From Rhodococcus erythropolis NBRC 15567 (GTDB taxonomy: Bacteria; Actinomycetota; Actinomycetes; Mycobacteriales; Mycobacteriaceae): a stretch of 64,000 nt of DNA. This document shows positions 61,477-64,000 of this stretch, in pieces. The position numbers and the translations under genes were made by a program. The notes below the pieces were generated by a model that made no database searches, was not told the origin of the DNA, and worked only from the letters and a program-made list of their open reading frames with translations. Location of the stretch: contig NZ_BCRM01000005.1 in the NCBI RefSeq assembly GCF_001552595.1, positions 1-64,000 of the forward strand, in the 5' to 3' direction. Position 1 is the stretch's first letter, and every line of letters begins with the position of its first letter.

Positions 61477-63582
61477 TCAGACGCTGGCAACACCAGGCGC
61501 GAGGAAGCGCTTGCCGTTGACAGCCTCGGAGGTACCGGTCCGGTCCAGGTACGGCGTGATGCCGCCGTTCCAGAATCCGAACCCGCCGCCGAGCAGCAGG
61601 CAGAGGTCGATGTCCTCGGCTGCCGCTACGACGCCCTCGTCGAGCATGATCTGAATTTCCTCGGCAAACGCACGACGTGTGCGCTCGAGGACCTCTTCCG
61701 AAGTGGACACCTTGTCACCCTGCGGCCACAGTGCGGCGACCTCGGGATCGACGGCCTGACCGTTCTCGCCCCAGGTCCACACGCCGGGCTTGCGAGCCTC
61801 GACGAGTGCTTCGAGTCCAGGTGAGCTCTTGAACCGGTCCGGGTAGGACTCCTGCAGGGTCTCACCGGTGTGCAGAGCCACTGCGGGTCCGACGAGGGCC
61901 AGCAAGGTGAACGGCGACATGGGCATGCCGAGTTCGGCGATGGCGTTGTCCGCGACGTCGAAGGGGGTGCCTTCGTCGACGGCGGACATGACCTCACCCA
62001 AGGTGCGGGTGACGAGGCGGTTGAAGACGAAGCCTGCCTTGTCGCCGCAGAGGACGGCGGACTTCTTCAGCGACTTCGCGGTGGCGAAAGCCGTTGCGAG
62101 AGTGGCATCGTCGGTCTTGCTGCCCTTGATGATCTCGAGGAGAGGAAGAACGGCAACCGGGTTGAAGAAGTGGAAGCCGACCACACGCTCGGGATGCTCG
62201 AGGCCGGACGCCATCTCCGTGATGGAGAGCGAGGAGGTGTTGGTGGCGAGGATGGTTTCGGGAGCGATGAACTGCTCGAGTTCCGCGAAGACCTTCTTCT
62301 TGACGTCCATGTTCTCGAAGACGGCTTCGATGACGAAGTCGGTCTTGGCGAACGCGGCCTTGTCGAGGGAACCGGAGACGAGCGCCTTGAGACGGTTCGC
62401 AGCGTCGGGGGACAGGCGCCCCTTGCCGAGGAGCTTGTCGATTTCGGTGTGGACGTAGCCGACACCCTTGTCGATGCGCTCCTGGTCGATGTCGGTCAGG
62501 ATGACCGGCACCTTGAGCTGGCGGACGAAGAGCAGCGCGAGCTGGCTGGCCATGAGACCGGCACCGACGATGCCGACGCCGCTGACCTTGCGGGCGAGCG
62601 AGCGGTCGGGTGCTCCGGCGGGGCGCTTGGCGCGCTTGTTCACCAGATCGAAGGCGTACAGACCTGCACGGAGTTCGTCGGTCAGGAGGAGGTCGGCAAG
62701 AGCCTCGTCCTCGGCCGCGAAGCCCTTGTCGAGCGAAGCGGCATCGGTGATGTCGGTACTGCGAGCCAGTTCGAGCAGCTCGACGGCCTTGACGGCGCCG
62801 GGAGCGTTGCCCTTGGTCTTGCCGTCGACGATCGCCTTCGCACGAGCGATCGCGTCGTCCCAGCCCTGGCCACGGTCGATCTCGGGGCGAGCGGGGGTCA
62901 CTGTGCCGGCGAGGACCTGCGACGCCCAGGCGAGGGACTGCTCGATGAAGTCGGCGGAATCGAGAACGACGTCGACGACGCCGAGTTCGAGTGCCTTCTT
63001 GGGGGAGAGCACCTTGTTCTGGTTCAGCGAGTTCTCGATCACCACGGTGACGGCGTTCGACGGGCCGACGAGGTTGGGGAGCAACTGCGTTCCGCCCCAA
63101 CCGGGGACCAGGCCGAGGAATGCTTCCGGAAGACCCAGTGCGCCCGCATTGGCGGCAACCGTGCGGTAGTGGCTGTGCAGGCCGACCTCGAGGCCGCCGC
63201 CCAGAGCGACACCGTTGATGAAGGCGAACGTGGGAACGGACGACTCACGCAGGCGTCGGAACACCTTGTGACCCAAGCGGCCCAGCTCGAGTCCCTGCTC
63301 GCGAGAGGTGATCGCGGGAACACCCTTGAGGTCCGCGCCGGCGGCGAAGATGAACGGCTTGCCGGTGACGGCGATGGCAACCGGGTTGGCTGCGAAGGCT
63401 TCGTCGAGGGCGGCGTCGAATGCTGCGAGTCCGCCGGGACCGAATGACGACGGCTTGGTGTGGTCGAAGCCGTTGTCGAGGGTGATCAGTGCAAACGGGC
63501 CCTCGATGCCGGGGACCGAGATGATCTTCGTGTAGGCGTTCGTCACGACCTCGTCGGCGAATGCTGTTGCAATATCAGACAT
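61477..63582 (-). CDS. fadB: Fatty acid oxidation complex, alpha subunit (enoyl-CoA hydratase / 3-hydroxyacyl-CoA dehydrogenase)
   Basis: 701 residues. The N-terminal crotonase domain (about 20-260) has AGADLKGV (81-88), NGVALGGGLEVG (123-134) and GLPEAFLGLVPGWGGT. The NAD-binding domain (about 333-510) has GIVGAGLMASQLA (G340, G342). The HAD C-terminal domain (about 510-700) has KAGFVFNRLVTRTLGE. It performs the hydration and dehydrogenation steps of beta-oxidation. The fadA stop lies immediately before its ATG, so the two form an operon (Rv0859-Rv0860-like). Confidence 0.95.
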   Translation of the reverse strand: MSDIATAFADEVVTNAYTKIISVPGIEGPFALITLDNGFDHTKPSSFGPGGLAAFDAALDEAFAANPVAIAVTGKPFIFAAGADLKGVPAITSREQGLELGRLGHKVFRRLRESSVPTFAFINGVALGGGLEVGLHSHYRTVAANAGALGLPEAFLGLVPGWGGTQLLPNLVGPSNAVTVVIENSLNQNKVLSPKKALELGVVDVVLDSADFIEQSLAWASQVLAGTVTPARPEIDRGQGWDDAIARAKAIVDGKTKGNAPGAVKAVELLELARSTDITDAASLDKGFAAEDEALADLLLTDELRAGLYAFDLVNKRAKRPAGAPDRSLARKVSGVGIVGAGLMASQLALLFVRQLKVPVILTDIDQERIDKGVGYVHTEIDKLLGKGRLSPDAANRLKALVSGSLDKAAFAKTDFVIEAVFENMDVKKKVFAELEQFIAPETILATNTSSLSITEMASGLEHPERVVGFHFFNPVAVLPLLEIIKGSKTDDATLATAFATAKSLKKSAVLCGDKAGFVFNRLVTRTLGEVMSAVDEGTPFDVADNAIAELGMPMSPFTLLALVGPAVALHTGETLQESYPDRFKSSPGLEALVEARKPGVWTWGENGQAVDPEVAALWPQGDKVSTSEEVLERTRRAFAEEIQIMLDEGVVAAAEDIDLCLLLGGGFGFWNGGITPYLDRTGTSEAVNGKRFLAPGVASV

Positions 63583-64000
63583 TTAGTTAACCCCTGCCTG
63601 GTAGTCAGCGTGGTTCGGGTTCTCCCAGATGACGGTGCCGCCCATGCCGAGTCCGATGCACATGGTGGTCAAGCCGTAGCGCACGTCGGGACGCGTCGCG
63701 AACTGGCGGGAGAGCTGCGTCATCAGGCGAACGCCCGAGGAAGCGAGGGGGTGGCCACACGCGATGGCGCCGCCCCACTGGTTGACGCGCGGGTCGTCGT
63801 CGGCGATTCCGTAGTGCTCGAGGAACGCGAGGACCTGAACGGCGAACGCCTCGTTGATCTCGAAGAGTCCGATGTCCTCGATCTTCAGGCCGGTGCGTGC
63901 CAGGAGCTTCTCGGTGGCGGGAACCGGGCCGATGCCCATGACGGCGGGGTCGACGCCCTGGTAGGCGAAGCCCACCATGCGCATGCCGACCGGCAGGCCG
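63583..64000 (-). CDS. fadA: Acetyl-CoA acetyltransferase (thiolase), beta subunit, 5' part outside the window
   Basis: C-terminal 139 codons of a thiolase; the gene continues beyond the right edge. NEAFAVQVLAFLEHYG, GGAIACGHPLASSGVRLMTQ (active-site His) and TMCIGLGMGG (second active-site Cys) identify it. It cleaves 3-ketoacyl-CoA in the last step of beta-oxidation. The stop TAA directly abuts the fadB ATG, consistent with one FadA-FadB complex. Confidence 0.95.
   Translation of the reverse strand, partial: GLPVGMRMVGFAYQGVDPAVMGIGPVPATEKLLARTGLKIEDIGLFEINEAFAVQVLAFLEHYGIADDDPRVNQWGGAIACGHPLASSGVRLMTQLSRQFATRPDVRYGLTTMCIGLGMGGTVIWENPNHADYQAGVN

Noticed and set aside
61870-63447. 525-residue plus-strand open frame
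   Set aside because: Antisense to fadB; the Glu/Gly-rich translation shows no domain and no ribosome site.
1-64000. CRISPR array, tRNA, rRNA, insertion sequence or prophage
   Set aside because: Scanned for spaced direct repeats, transposase or integrase proteins, CCA-ended cloverleafs and rRNA signatures; none was found. The many short inverted repeats are terminators.

Overview
The window is chromosomal DNA of a high-GC mycolic-acid actinobacterium, most likely Rhodococcus (R. erythropolis/qingshengii type). The protein families, the many GTG/TTG starts, and two sigma-70 genes (sigA, sigB) beside ideR, ppgK, suhB, cei, dut, ceoB/ceoC and dxs all support this. From about 14.2 to 56.0 kb the gene content follows the Mycobacterium tuberculosis Rv2682c-Rv2715 block, from memory of that genome. 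Several genes not expected in that block are interspersed: acuC-pat, a KhtTU-type antiporter pair, a secreted tyrosine phosphatase, a MarR/MFS efflux pair and a three-domain glutaminase. No rRNA, tRNA, CRISPR array, insertion sequence or prophage gene was seen.

Layout. 0-6.7 kb: class III aminotransferase, small membrane protein, permuted papain-fold protein, PhzF-like isomerase, the ahpC-ahpD peroxidase operon divergent from oxyR, and an FAD-linked 2-hydroxyacid oxidase. 6.7-10.2 kb: an overlapping three-gene operon that looks like a type VII secretion substrate set (EspC-like protein, 783-aa WXG-containing protein, lipoprotein). 10.3-16.4 kb: a LysR-type effector domain without its DNA-binding domain, divergent from a DUF5997 gene, then a DUF3516-type helicase, an alpha/beta hydrolase and a PAC2 protein. 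16.7-25.7 kb: lipoprotein, DUF4192, galE-ideR, acuC-pat (a probable reversible lysine acetylation pair) and sigB. 25.9-36.3 kb: methyltransferase, DUF3099, DUF3039, YihY, a second helicase, a zinc-ribbon protein, DUF952, khtT-khtU, phosphatase and sigA. 36.5-49.0 kb: ppgK, suhB, cei, DUF4193, DUF3093, dut-DUF3710, hydrolase, OB-fold protein, DUF3159, small GNAT, ceoB-ceoC divergent from a KimA-like potassium permease, and a TrmA-type RNA methyltransferase. 49.1-56.0 kb: marR-MFS, SIMPL protein, glutaminase-STAS-cNMP fusion, dxs. 56.1-64.0 kb: sugar porter, a 3' remnant of an SRPBCC gene, an iron-siderophore binding lipoprotein with an IdeR box, a TetR regulator, a cholesterol-oxidase-family flavoenzyme, and fadB-fadA (fadA runs off the end).

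How it fits together. Three stress circuits can be read directly: OxyR with AhpC/AhpD (peroxide), IdeR with an IdeR box on the start of the siderophore-binding lipoprotein gene (iron), and sigB with a candidate SigE/SigH-type promoter. The central block is mostly housekeeping: vegetative sigma factor, polyphosphate glucokinase, inositol phosphatase, dUTPase, K+ homeostasis and isoprenoid synthesis. Convergent gene pairs are often separated by long perfect hairpins that should terminate in both directions. Starts were moved from the longest open frame wherever a ribosome-binding site or family length argued for it; each case is noted.
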